DNA from: DATCSE01 sp036568605
GTDB taxonomy: Bacteria > Pseudomonadota > Gammaproteobacteria > Burkholderiales > Burkholderiaceae_C
Assembly: GCA_036568605.1 (NCBI GenBank)
Contig: DATCSE010000513.1
Coordinates: forward strand, 1 to 17,544
DNA: 17,544 nt
Reading direction: 5' to 3'
The position numbers were made by a program, and so were the translations under genes. Shown here in pieces: positions 1 to 7,303 of the stretch (positions are counted from its first letter, which is position 1; the number at the start of each line of letters is the position of its first letter). The notes beneath the pieces were generated by a model. The model did no database searches and had not been told where the DNA came from. It saw only the letters and a program-made list of their open reading frames with translations.

Positions 1-575
1 TTCAGCGCTTCGTCGACGCTCATCTGCAGCACCACCACATCGGCACGCGGCACCATCAGGAAGAAGCCCGAGGTCGGGTTCGGCGTGGTCGGCACGTAGA
101 TGCTCAGGTACTCGCCCGGCAGGTGCAGCGCGGCCTCGCCGCCCGGCTTGCCGGTGACGAAGCCGATGGTCCACGAGCCCGCGCGCGGGTACTGCACCAG
201 CACGGCTTCGCGAAACGCGTTGCCGTTGCTCGAGAACAGCGTGTCCGAGACCTGCTTGACCGAGCGATAGATCGACTTGACGATCGGGATCTTGCTGAGC
301 AGCTTGTCGCCCTGGTGCAGCCACCACTGGCCGACGATGTTGGTGGCGAACACGCCGGTCAGCAGCAGGCCGCCGACCATCACCAGCACCCCGAGCCCCG
401 GCACCTGGACCAGCGCGTCGATCGGCGCGGCGGCGGCGGCGGGCAGCAAGGTCTTCGTGCCCTGCAGCACCCACGCGAACACGCCGTTGAGCAGCCCCAG
501 CGCAGCCTGCAGCACCCAGATCGTCACGGCCAGCGGCAGCCAGACGAGCAGACCTGCAATCAAATACTTCTTCAC
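1..575 (-). CDS. DUF502 family membrane protein, 3' end cut by window edge
   Basis: Reading the minus strand from a GTG at 575 gives 191 uninterrupted codons that reach the window edge without a stop, so the C-terminus is missing. The start is supported by GAGGA 7-8 bases upstream and by the typical opening MKKYLIAGLLVWLPLAVTIW. Two hydrophobic segments are visible (about residues 5-27 and 55-78), followed by a soluble part containing the family signature YVPTTPNPTSGFF and the motif VDEAL near the edge. These match DUF502, a family of small inner-membrane proteins of unknown function, usually about 200-220 residues, so little is missing. The gene follows the FmdB-type gene by 24 bases on the same strand and is probably co-transcribed. 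In Burkholderiales this pair commonly precedes aspS, which would lie beyond the left edge (inference). No biochemical role can be assigned. Confidence 0.88.
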   Translation of the reverse strand, partial: MKKYLIAGLLVWLPLAVTIWVLQAALGLLNGVFAWVLQGTKTLLPAAAAAPIDALVQVPGLGVLVMVGGLLLTGVFATNIVGQWWLHQGDKLLSKIPIVKSIYRSVKQVSDTLFSSNGNAFREAVLVQYPRAGSWTIGFVTGKPGGEAALHLPGEYLSIYVPTTPNPTSGFFLMVPRADVVVLQMSVDEAL

Positions 576-599
576 GATGACGATCCTCGGGAGCGCGGC

Positions 600-980
600 C
601 TAGTTCGCGTCGCCGGCCGGCGCGCTGGGGGTCGTCGACGCGGCGGGCGCCGGGGCCGGGGCGCTGCTGCTGCCCGACGAGTCGCCGCCGGCGCTCTTGC
701 CGCCGCCGGCGTCGGCCGTTTTCGCTGCACCGTCGACTGCCTTCTCGGCGTCGCCGCCCTTGCTGCTGCCGTTCGCCGTCTTGTTCGCGGCACTGCCGCC
801 GTCGCGGAAGTCGGTCACGTACCAACCCGAGCCCTTGAGCTGGAAGCCGGCCGCGGTCACCTGCTTCTGGAACGCGGAGGCACCGCACGCCGGGCAGACG
901 GTCAGCACCGGGTCGGAGACCTTCTGCAACACGTCTTTCGCGTGCCCGCACGCCGCGCAGCGGTAGGCGTAGATTGGCAT
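600..980 (-). CDS. FmdB family zinc-ribbon protein with long low-complexity tail
   Basis: This 126-residue protein starts MPIYAYRC at the ATG ending at 980. It carries a CxxC pair at C8/C11 and a second at C29/C32, the zinc-ribbon layout of the FmdB/CxxC_CXXC_SSSS regulatory-protein family (name from the formamidase regulator FmdB of Methylophilus). The conserved core ends at about residue 60 (GWYVTDFRD). The remaining 65 or so residues are Gly/Ser/Ala/Lys, then Pro/Ala rich, and look disordered. A transcription or formamidase-related role is historical naming, and the real function is unknown. An upstream in-frame open stretch antisense to ubiB exists, but the family start is clearly the ATG at 980, preceded by a perfect TATAAT at 1015-1020. 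It lies 24 bases ahead of the DUF502 gene, so they likely form an operon. Confidence 0.88.
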   Translation of the reverse strand: MPIYAYRCAACGHAKDVLQKVSDPVLTVCPACGASAFQKQVTAAGFQLKGSGWYVTDFRDGGSAANKTANGSSKGGDAEKAVDGAAKTADAGGGKSAGGDSSGSSSAPAPAPAASTTPSAPAGDAN

Positions 981-1014
981 GGCTAAGCTCTTGATTCGAA
1001 AAGGAAAACTTTGA

Positions 1015-1020
1015 ATTATA
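1015..1020 (-). promoter_or_regulatory. Putative -10 element for the fmdB-DUF502 unit
   Basis: On the minus strand this is a perfect TATAAT in otherwise very GC-rich DNA, inside the 86-base gap between the ubiB stop and the fmdB start. It would place transcription initiation near 1008, giving a leader of about 28 bases. No convincing TTGACA-like -35 box sits at the right spacing; the nearest candidate, TTTCAC, is 22 bases away. The call therefore rests on the -10 match and its position just downstream of the ubiB hairpin. Confidence 0.5.
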
Positions 1021-1049
1021 GGAGCAGCGGCGATGGCTCGGGTGAAATC

Positions 1050-1070
1050 CTGACGGCGGCGTGCCGTCAG
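1050..1070 (-). terminator. Hairpin at the ubiB stop codon, possible weak terminator
   Basis: CTGACGGC and GCCGTCAG form a perfect 8-bp inverted repeat around a 5-base loop. The ubiB TGA (minus strand, 1069-1067) lies inside the upstream arm. On the minus strand only GATTTCACC follows, so the U-tract of a classical intrinsic terminator is nearly absent. It may act as a weak terminator, a 3'-end stabiliser or an attenuating stem between ubiB and the fmdB promoter. Confidence 0.5.
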
Positions 1071-2617
1071 CGCCAGTGCGGTGCCAGCTGCACCGCGAGG
1101 GCCGCGGCCAGCAGCACGATCGCGGCCACCCCGAACCCCCAGACGACGCGGCGCGTGCGCTGCTGCTGCCCGATCAGTTCGTCGACCAGGCGCTGCTCGA
1201 TCGGCGCGCGCGGCACGGTCAGCGCCTGGTGCAGCAGGCGCGGCAGCTCCGGGAGCAGCTGCACATAGCGCGGCGCTTCGTTCTTCAGGCGCTCGACGAA
1301 GCCGGCCCAGCCGACCTGCTCGTCCATCCAGCGTTCGAGGAACGGCTTCGCGGTGCTCCACAGGTCGAGTTCGGGGTCGAGCTGGCGGCCCAGGCCTTCG
1401 ACGTTGAGCAGCGTCTTCTGCAGCAGCACGAGCTGCGGCTGGATCTCGACGTTGAAGCGGCGCGAGGTCTGGAACAGGCGCATCAGGACCTGGCCCAGCG
1501 AGATGTCCTTCAACGGCCGGTCGAAGTGCGGTTCGCAGACCGCCCGGATGGCACCTTCCAGCTCGTCGACGCGCGTGGCCGGCGGCACCCAGCCGCTTTC
1601 GACGTGCAGCTCGGCGACGCGCTTGTAGTCGCGCCGGAAGAACGCGATGAAGTTCTGCGCGAGGTATTCCTTGTCGAACTCGGTCAGCGTGCCAACGATG
1701 CCGAAGTCCAGCGCGATGTAGCGGCCGAAGGTCGCCGGCACGATCGACACCTGGATGTTGCCGGGGTGCATGTCGGCATGGAAGAAGCCGTCGCGGAACA
1801 CCTGCGTGAAGAAGATCGTCACGCCGTCGCGCGCGAGCTTCGCGATGTCGACGCCGGCGTCGCGCAGCCGCGCGACCTGGCTGATCGGCACGCCGTTCAT
1901 CCGCTCCATCACGATGACGCGCGGCGTGCACAGGTCCCAGATCATTTCGGGCACCAGCACGAGATCCAGGCCCTGCATGTTGCGGCGCAGCTGCGCCGCG
2001 TTGGCGGCCTCGCGCACCAGGTCCAGCTCATCGTGCAGGTACTTGTCGAACTCGGCGACGACCTCGCGCGGCTTCAGCCGCTTGCCGTCGGCCGAGAGCC
2101 GCTCCACCCAGCGCGCGAGCGTGCGCATCAGCGTCAGGTCGTCGTCGATGACCGCCAGCATGCCGGGGCGCAGCACCTTGACCGCAACCTCGCGGCCGTC
2201 CTGCAACTGCGCGAAATGCACCTGCGCGATCGATGCGCTCGCAATCGGCTCGTCGTCGAAGCGTGCGAACACCGCATCTATCGTCCGGCCGAACGCGGTC
2301 TCGACCAGCTTGCGCGCGGTCTCGGCGGGAAACGGCGGCACCCGGTCCTGCAGCTTCGCGAGCTCGTCGGCCATGTCGGGCGGCAGCAGGTCGCGCCGGG
2401 TCGACAGCACCTGACCGAACTTGACGAAGATCGGCCCGAGCCGCTCGAGCGCCAACCGCAGGCGCACGGCACGCGGCACATCCAGCGTGCGGCCTATCGT
2501 GATCACGCGCACCAGCGCACGCACCCAGCGCTGCCGGAAGCTGGACAGCGCCAGCTCGTCCAGCCCATAGCGCAGTATCGTGACGACGATGATGACGAGC
2601 CGGGCGACGTGCCTCAT
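1067..2617 (-). CDS. ubiB: Ubiquinone biosynthesis atypical kinase/ATPase UbiB
   Basis: The 516-residue product has the hallmarks of the ABC1/ADCK/UbiB family. There is a KxGQ motif (KFGQ, residues 66-69), the alanine-rich nucleotide loop ASASIAQVH (126-134), VAVKV with the ATP-binding lysine at about 147, HADMHPGN (280-287), and the metal-binding DFG at 304-306. A hydrophobic tail at about 488-512 would anchor it in the inner membrane, as in E. coli UbiB. The length is close to the usual 520-545. UbiB proteins support ubiquinone biosynthesis through ATPase activity, probably by handling lipid intermediates, rather than by classical protein phosphorylation. Its ATG overlaps the ubiJ stop (ATGA), which indicates translational coupling with its usual partner. 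A hairpin at the stop codon ends the unit. Confidence 0.96.
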   Translation of the reverse strand: MRHVARLVIIVVTILRYGLDELALSSFRQRWVRALVRVITIGRTLDVPRAVRLRLALERLGPIFVKFGQVLSTRRDLLPPDMADELAKLQDRVPPFPAETARKLVETAFGRTIDAVFARFDDEPIASASIAQVHFAQLQDGREVAVKVLRPGMLAVIDDDLTLMRTLARWVERLSADGKRLKPREVVAEFDKYLHDELDLVREAANAAQLRRNMQGLDLVLVPEMIWDLCTPRVIVMERMNGVPISQVARLRDAGVDIAKLARDGVTIFFTQVFRDGFFHADMHPGNIQVSIVPATFGRYIALDFGIVGTLTEFDKEYLAQNFIAFFRRDYKRVAELHVESGWVPPATRVDELEGAIRAVCEPHFDRPLKDISLGQVLMRLFQTSRRFNVEIQPQLVLLQKTLLNVEGLGRQLDPELDLWSTAKPFLERWMDEQVGWAGFVERLKNEAPRYVQLLPELPRLLHQALTVPRAPIEQRLVDELIGQQQRTRRVVWGFGVAAIVLLAAALAVQLAPHWR

Positions 2618-3156
2618 GGATGCCCCGGCCCGCCGGCACCGGAGCCGCGCGGGCCAACCGCACGCACCAGCGCACGCAGGCCGGCAGCGGCGCCCGACGC
2701 AAGCCGCGCGAGCTCGCGCGCCGGAGCCGGGCCGATGACGCGCGCGAGGTCGTCTTCATAGTCCCAGCGCAGGTTGTCGACCAGCCAGTTCAGATCGGAC
2801 GCGAACGCGGCGTCGCCCGACACCTCGACCTTGGGCCGCTCGCCCGACAGGGCCTGCGCAAACGCCAGGGCCGGGTTCGACACGTCGACCGCGACATTCA
2901 GGTCGGCATCGCCCGCGGGCGCCTGCGCCTCGTCGCCGCACCACTCGAGCAGGCCCGCCGGCGTGATCAGAAAGACCGCCGGCGGCAGCGCCGGCAACAA
3001 CGACGGCCAGCCGTCGAAACGAACCCGGATGCGGCGGCCGGCATGTGATACGAGGCGCTGAGCCGCGACTGGCTCGCCGCTCAGCACGTGGTTCAGCCAC
3101 AGCGTCGCGCGCTCCATCACCGCATGATTCAGCGCTGCTGTCAGACTGTGAAGCAT
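2614..3156 (-). CDS. ubiJ: SCP2-domain ubiquinone biosynthesis accessory factor, UbiJ-like
   Basis: Starting at the ATG ending at 3156, the protein is 180 residues and opens MLHSLTAALNHAVMERAT. A region resembling the SCP2 sterol-carrier fold follows: RIRVRFDGWPSLLPALPP, then a hydrophobic strand and the segment DADLNVAVDVSNPALAFAQ. A later stretch, VEVSGDAAFASDLNWLVDNL, strongly resembles UbiJ/YigP proteins. UbiJ binds lipids and organises the soluble ubiquinone-biosynthesis complex. The stop overlaps the ubiB start by ATGA, the usual ubiJ-ubiB arrangement. The start is uncertain: an in-frame ATG at 3186 and another at 3231 would add 10 or 25 residues, but the added sequence is not family-like. 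No good Shine-Dalgarno precedes any of them. ubiE, the common upstream partner, is not present; an EPS locus begins there instead. Confidence 0.78.
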   Translation of the reverse strand: MLHSLTAALNHAVMERATLWLNHVLSGEPVAAQRLVSHAGRRIRVRFDGWPSLLPALPPAVFLITPAGLLEWCGDEAQAPAGDADLNVAVDVSNPALAFAQALSGERPKVEVSGDAAFASDLNWLVDNLRWDYEDDLARVIGPAPARELARLASGAAAGLRALVRAVGPRGSGAGGPGHP

Positions 3157-3350
3157 GCACGGATTGTAGGCACGGGCGTCGTGCATCCCCCCCAAGGTCG
3201 AGGGAGCACGGGGCCCAGCCGGCCCGATCATTTCGTAGAGAATCGAGCGCTCACGCGGCGGCGCGCCCGTGTTGTACCGTTGCGTACTGATGCGAGCCGC
3301 GCTGTCCGGGCGACCCTGGAGCCCTGCCCGTTCGATCGCCCGCTTTCCCG
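3157..3350. other. Divergent intergenic region between ubiJ and the EPS locus
   Basis: This 194-base gap separates two divergently oriented units and must hold promoters for both. I see no convincing sigma-70 or sigma-54 promoter for the plus-strand EPS genes. For the minus strand, TACAAT at 3163-3168 resembles a -10 box but lies so close to the ubiJ ATG at 3156 that it would give an almost leaderless transcript. A run of seven C at 3187-3193 and a short GTAC...GTAC repeat near 3274-3287 are the only other visible structures. The gap also marks the boundary between core and accessory gene content. Confidence 0.5.
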
Positions 3351-4745
3351 ATGTTCGAAGACCACAGCTACAAACGAACCTTCTACAGCGCGCCGCAGTC
3401 GGTGACGTCGTTCGTGGCGGCGTTCCTCGAGCCCGGCATCACGGTGCTGACGTTCCTGTTCGCGACGCTGTACTACGATGAATGGGTCGACCGGCCGGCG
3501 CTGACCTTGTGCCTGCTGGTCTTCGCGCTGACCTTCCCCGGACGCAACCGGTTCCGCGACAGCCTGATCGCGGCCGGCGTCGACATCGTGTCGTCCTGGG
3601 TCGCACTGGTGACCATCCTTGCGCTGTGCGGCTACGCGACACGCAGCCTGCACTACTTCGAAACGAACGTGCTGATCGGCTGGGTGCTGATCACGCCGGT
3701 GCTGCAATGGCTCGCGGTGTGGGTCGGGCAGATCGTCGTCAAGCGCATGTCGGCGCGCCCGGCGGCTCGCCGCACCGCGATCGTCGTCGGCGCGGGCATG
3801 CTGGGCGTCAAGGTCGCGCGTGCGCTGGCCGAGAGCGAAGGCCAGGGCATCGACTTCATCGGCTACTTCGACGATCGCACCGATGACCGGCTGCACGAGG
3901 ACGCCGCGATCCAGCGCCTGGGCGGCCTGAAGAACGTGGCCGCCTACGTCCGCGAGCACGGCATCCGCGAGGTCTACATCACGCTGCCGCTGGGCTCGCA
4001 GCCGCGCATCGTCGAGCTGCTCGAGGACGTGCAAGGCACGACCGCATCGCTGTTCTTCGTGCCCGACGTGTTCGGCATCAGCATCATCCAAGGCCGCCTG
4101 CAGGACATCAACGGCGTGCCGGTCGTGGGCATCTGCGAAACGCCTTTTACCGGCACGAACGAATTGGTCAAGCGCGTCAGCGATATCGTGCTGGCGACGC
4201 TCATCCTGATCCTGATCTCTCCGCTGCTGCTGGTGCTTGCGATCGGCGTCAAGCTCAGCTCGAAGGGCCCGGTGATCTTCAAGCAGCGCCGCAACGGGCT
4301 CGATGGCGGCGAGATCATCGTCTACAAATTCCGCTCGATGACCACGCAAGACAACGGCCCGGTGGTGCAACAGGCTACCAAGGACGATCCGCGCATCACG
4401 CGCTTCGGCGCCTTCCTGCGCCGCACCTCGCTGGATGAACTGCCGCAGTTCATCAACGTGCTGCAGGGGCACATGAGCATCGTCGGGCCGCGGCCGCACG
4501 CGGTCGCGCACAACGAGTTGTACCGCCAGCTGATCAAGGCGTACATGGTGCGCCACAAGGTCAAGCCCGGCATCACCGGTTGGGCCCAGGTCAATGGGCA
4601 CCGTGGCGAGACCGACACGATCGAGAAGATGCAGGCCCGGGTCGAATACGATCTCGAATACCTGCGCAACTGGTCGCTCGGGCTCGACCTGCAGATCATC
4701 GTGCGGACGATCCGGCTGGTTTTTTTCGACCGCCATGCATATTGA
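3351..4745 (+). CDS. Undecaprenyl-phosphate hexose (glucose) phosphotransferase, EpsB/WcaJ type
   Basis: The 464-residue protein has the full polyisoprenyl-phosphate hexose-1-phosphate transferase layout. About four membrane segments lie in residues 20-130. A cytoplasmic Rossmann-like domain follows at about 140-235 (AIVVGAGMLGVKVA, then FIGYFDDR). Another hydrophobic segment at about 275-300 leads into the bacterial sugar transferase domain with KQRRNG (311-316), YKFRSM (325-330), RRTSLDELPQ (357-366, with the catalytic D362/E363 pair), GPRPH (379-383) and KPGITGWAQVNG. It transfers hexose-1-phosphate from a UDP-sugar, usually glucose, to undecaprenyl phosphate and starts EPS repeat-unit assembly at the inner membrane. 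The ATG at 3351 is the only usable start in its frame, although no clear ribosome site precedes it. It is the first gene of the EPS block, 22 bases before the beta-barrel gene. Confidence 0.93.
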   Translation: MFEDHSYKRTFYSAPQSVTSFVAAFLEPGITVLTFLFATLYYDEWVDRPALTLCLLVFALTFPGRNRFRDSLIAAGVDIVSSWVALVTILALCGYATRSLHYFETNVLIGWVLITPVLQWLAVWVGQIVVKRMSARPAARRTAIVVGAGMLGVKVARALAESEGQGIDFIGYFDDRTDDRLHEDAAIQRLGGLKNVAAYVREHGIREVYITLPLGSQPRIVELLEDVQGTTASLFFVPDVFGISIIQGRLQDINGVPVVGICETPFTGTNELVKRVSDIVLATLILILISPLLLVLAIGVKLSSKGPVIFKQRRNGLDGGEIIVYKFRSMTTQDNGPVVQQATKDDPRITRFGAFLRRTSLDELPQFINVLQGHMSIVGPRPHAVAHNELYRQLIKAYMVRHKVKPGITGWAQVNGHRGETDTIEKMQARVEYDLEYLRNWSLGLDLQIIVRTIRLVFFDRHAY

Positions 4746-4754
4746 CCCCCCCTC

Positions 4755-4760
4755 AAGGAG
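4755..4760 (+). promoter_or_regulatory. Strong ribosome binding site AAGGAG
   Basis: AAGGAG lies 7 bases upstream of the ATG at 4768 and is the best Shine-Dalgarno in the EPS block. It fixes the start of the outer-membrane protein gene and argues against the longer open frame that overlaps the preceding gene. A run of seven C (4746-4752) sits just upstream. Confidence 0.85.
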
Positions 4761-4767
4761 ACACGGC

Positions 4768-6174
4768 ATGACCAAGCGATTCGAAACTGGCCTTGTGGCA
4801 TCGCGACGCGCCTGGGCGCTGATCGCCGCCGCATCGGCGACGATGCTCGGCGCTCAGGGCGCATGGGCGCAGGATCAAGGATCCAGCGGCGGGTCGACCA
4901 GCGGCTCGACTGGCACTTCGAGCGGCACCGGGGCCACAGCCACCACCAGCGGCCCGTCGGGCGGGCTGGGCGAGGAGCCCAGCCCGTATTACATCGGCGC
5001 GAGCGAAACCATCGCGCACGACAGCAATGTCTTCCGTATTCCGAACGGCCCGAGCGACACGTTCTCGACCACCAGCCTGCTCGGCGGCTTCGACCAGCGG
5101 GTCAGCCGCCAGCACTTTCACGGCAACGCCACCGTCGGCGTGAGCCGCTATCGCAACGAGACGACGCTGAACAACACCAACTACGGCGTCAACGCCGGCT
5201 GGGACTGGCAGACGATCGAAAAGCTCTCGGGCACGCTCAGCGCCAGCCTCACGCAGGCGCTGGCGAGCATGAACGACAACTCGACCGCGCTCACGACCGG
5301 GCGCAACATGGTGAAGACGCAGCGATACGGCTTCACCGGCCGCTACGGTGGCGACTCGCTGCTGGCACTCGAAGGCGCGTACAGCCACAGCAAGGTCTCC
5401 TACTCCGAGGTGACCTCGAACGATGCGAACTCGGATTCGGCCAGCTTCGGGGTGTACTACCGGCCCGGTGCGACGTTGCGGCTGGGTACGGCGGTGCGTT
5501 ATTCCGACACCGAATCGCCGCAAGGCGTGCGGCAAAGCGACGGCACGCTGGGCTCGAACACCGAAAAAGGCCGCTATCTGGACCTGACCGCCGACTGGCG
5601 CCCGACCGTGATCACCGCGGTGTCAGGCCGTGTGAGCTGGACGCGACAGACCAATTCCGAGGTCACGGCGCGCGACTTCAGCGGCGTGACCGGCTTCCTC
5701 AGCGGCCGCTGGCAGGCCACCGGCAAGCTCGCGTTGAACACCACGCTGAGCCGCGATGCCGGCGTCAACGGCAACTTCTTTACGCTGAACACCACTGCGC
5801 CGACCACCCCGCAGCAGGGCCAGCAGACGACGCAGCCGGTGACCGGTCTGTCGGAGAGCAGCCAGGTGACCAACAGCGTCTCGTTCGGCGCGAACTACGC
5901 GGCGACCGCGAAGATCAGCGTCGCGGCAAGCGCGGCGCTGCGCTACGGCAAGCTGGTCGACACCGTGACGACCGGCAGCTCTTCCGTCAGCGCGGAGCGC
6001 CACGACAACTCACGCCACTACACGATAGGCGTGAACTACGCGGCCGCGCGGTTCTGGCAGCTGGGCTGCCAGTTCCAGCGCTTCACCCGCGACCTCGAAG
6101 CGTCCTCCTTGAATGCCGGCGTCAACTACAGCTCGAACCTGACGAGCTGCACCGCGCAATTCACCTTGCAATGA
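4768..6174 (+). CDS. EpsL-like outer-membrane beta-barrel protein of the EPS locus
   Basis: The start at 4768 is set by AAGGAG 7 bases upstream. The 468-residue product begins with a Sec signal peptide (MTKRF..., hydrophobic 16-28) and a probable cleavage after AWA at residue 34. A Gly/Ser/Thr-rich linker (35-66) follows, then alternating polar/hydrophobic beta-strand sequence to the end, rich in Tyr, Asn and Thr (for example GYAKF-free strands such as SASFGVYYRPGATLRLGTAV). This fits the EpsL / putative beta-barrel porin family found in methanolan-type and exosortase-associated EPS clusters. It could be the outer-membrane exit or an accessory barrel for the polysaccharide, but the exact role is not established. 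The last residues are TAQFTLQ rather than the usual terminal aromatic. It sits between the initiating transferase and sugar-nucleotide genes. Confidence 0.68.
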   Translation: MTKRFETGLVASRRAWALIAAASATMLGAQGAWAQDQGSSGGSTSGSTGTSSGTGATATTSGPSGGLGEEPSPYYIGASETIAHDSNVFRIPNGPSDTFSTTSLLGGFDQRVSRQHFHGNATVGVSRYRNETTLNNTNYGVNAGWDWQTIEKLSGTLSASLTQALASMNDNSTALTTGRNMVKTQRYGFTGRYGGDSLLALEGAYSHSKVSYSEVTSNDANSDSASFGVYYRPGATLRLGTAVRYSDTESPQGVRQSDGTLGSNTEKGRYLDLTADWRPTVITAVSGRVSWTRQTNSEVTARDFSGVTGFLSGRWQATGKLALNTTLSRDAGVNGNFFTLNTTAPTTPQQGQQTTQPVTGLSESSQVTNSVSFGANYAATAKISVAASAALRYGKLVDTVTTGSSSVSAERHDNSRHYTIGVNYAAARFWQLGCQFQRFTRDLEASSLNAGVNYSSNLTSCTAQFTLQ

Positions 6175-6219
6175 CCGCCGCGCCGCGCCCTCGGCTCATT
6201 TAGTGCTTGCAGTTTGCAC

Positions 6220-7245
6220 ATGACGACCGCCCCTCTGATCCTGCTGACCGGCGCCACGGGCTTCATCGCCTCGCACACCTGGCTCGCGCTGCGCGCGGCC
6301 GGGTTTCGTGTCGTCGGCATCGACGACTTCTCGAACAGCTCGCCGGTGGTGCTCGAGCGGCTGAAGGCGATTTCGGGCGAGACGCCGGACTTCGTGCAGG
6401 CCGATGTCTGCGACGCGGCGGCACTGAACGCGGTGTTCGAGCGCGAACCGGTGGCGGCGGTCGTGCACTTCGCGGCGTTCAAGGCGGTCGGCGAGAGCGT
6501 CGCCAAGCCGCTGGCCTACTACGCGAACAACCTCGGCGCGCTGACCACGCTGTGCCGGACGATGGAGCGTCACGGCTGCAAGACGCTGGTCTTCAGCTCG
6601 AGCGCGACGGTCTACGGGAAGCCCGAGCGGCTGCCGATCCGCGAGGACGCGCCGCTGGCGTCGACCAATCCATACGGCGCGACCAAGCTGATCGGCGAGA
6701 ACATCCTGCGCGACATGATGAGCGCCGACCCGTCGTGGGCAATCGCATTGCTGCGCTACTTCAACCCGGTGGGCGCACACGAGAGCGGGCTGATCGGCGA
6801 GGACCCGCGCGGCACGCCGAACAATCTGATGCCCTACGTCACGCAGGTCGCGGTCGGCAAGCGGCCGCGGCTGCAGATCTTCGGCAACGACTACGACACG
6901 CCCGACGGCACCGGCGTGCGCGACTACATCCACGTGCAGGACCTGGCCGAGGGACATGCCGCGGCGCTGCGCTACCTGTTCGACACGCGCGCGTCGATCA
7001 CCGCGAACCTGGGCACCGGGCAAGGCTACAGCGTGCTCGAGTTGGTGCGAGCCTTCGAAGCCGCGAGCGGCCGCACGATCCCGTACGACATCGTCGCGCG
7101 CCGTCCCGGCGACGTGGCCGCCTGTTATGCCGACCCGGCGCTGGCCGCCGAACGCCTGGGCTGGCGCGCACAGCGGGACCTGGCGGCGATGTGCGCGGAC
7201 AGCTGGCGCTGGCAACGCATGAACCCGCAAGGCTTCGCGGGTTGA
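6220..7245 (+). CDS. galE: UDP-glucose 4-epimerase
   Basis: From the ATG at 6220 the product is 341 residues, a normal GalE length; a TTG two codons earlier is a less likely start. It is an extended short-chain dehydrogenase with the NAD-binding TGATGFIASH (10-19), the catalytic region SSSATVYG (126-133), the Y152xxxK156 pair in NPYGATK, and RYFNPVGAHESGLIGEDP, which is characteristic of UDP-hexose 4-epimerases. It interconverts UDP-glucose and UDP-galactose (some relatives also use the N-acetylated forms) in the cytoplasm, supplying EPS building blocks. The gene lies 45 bases after the beta-barrel gene and 58 bases before manC, with no terminator seen in either gap. No clear Shine-Dalgarno precedes the ATG. 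Confidence 0.93.
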   Translation: MTTAPLILLTGATGFIASHTWLALRAAGFRVVGIDDFSNSSPVVLERLKAISGETPDFVQADVCDAAALNAVFEREPVAAVVHFAAFKAVGESVAKPLAYYANNLGALTTLCRTMERHGCKTLVFSSSATVYGKPERLPIREDAPLASTNPYGATKLIGENILRDMMSADPSWAIALLRYFNPVGAHESGLIGEDPRGTPNNLMPYVTQVAVGKRPRLQIFGNDYDTPDGTGVRDYIHVQDLAEGHAAALRYLFDTRASITANLGTGQGYSVLELVRAFEAASGRTIPYDIVARRPGDVAACYADPALAAERLGWRAQRDLAAMCADSWRWQRMNPQGFAG

Positions 7246-7303
7246 CTGGCCAGGCCTCGCCGCAAGAGCGTCACACGATCATTCGAAACTTCTCTCCACC
7301 CGC

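Noticed and set aside
1061..2761. Plus-strand open frame (566 codons) opposite ubiB
   Set aside because: Composition of a GC shadow, no motifs, and fully antisense to a conserved gene.
3163..3168. TACAAT on the minus strand as a ubiJ promoter
   Set aside because: It would start transcription almost at the ATG and has no -35 box at the proper distance, so I only mention it within the intergenic entry.
3187..3193. Run of seven C near the alternative ubiJ start, considered as a switch
   Set aside because: It lies upstream of the preferred start, and no evidence ties it to expression of either gene.
4746..4752. Run of seven C just before the AAGGAG ribosome site, considered as a phase-variation tract
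   Set aside because: It is intergenic and short, and such runs are expected by chance at this base composition. No promoter spacing depends on it as far as I can see.
4594..4767. Upstream extension of the beta-barrel gene by 58 codons
   Set aside because: The extension overlaps the end of the preceding transferase gene and would bury the signal peptide. The ATG at 4768 has a strong AAGGAG and a signal peptide directly after it.
3228..4775. Long minus-strand open frame (515 codons) opposite the initiating glycosyl-phosphotransferase
   Set aside because: Its translation is dominated by Arg, Asp, His, Gln, Ala and Val without any domain, typical of antisense shadows in GC-rich genes. The plus-strand frame has a complete, motif-rich enzyme.
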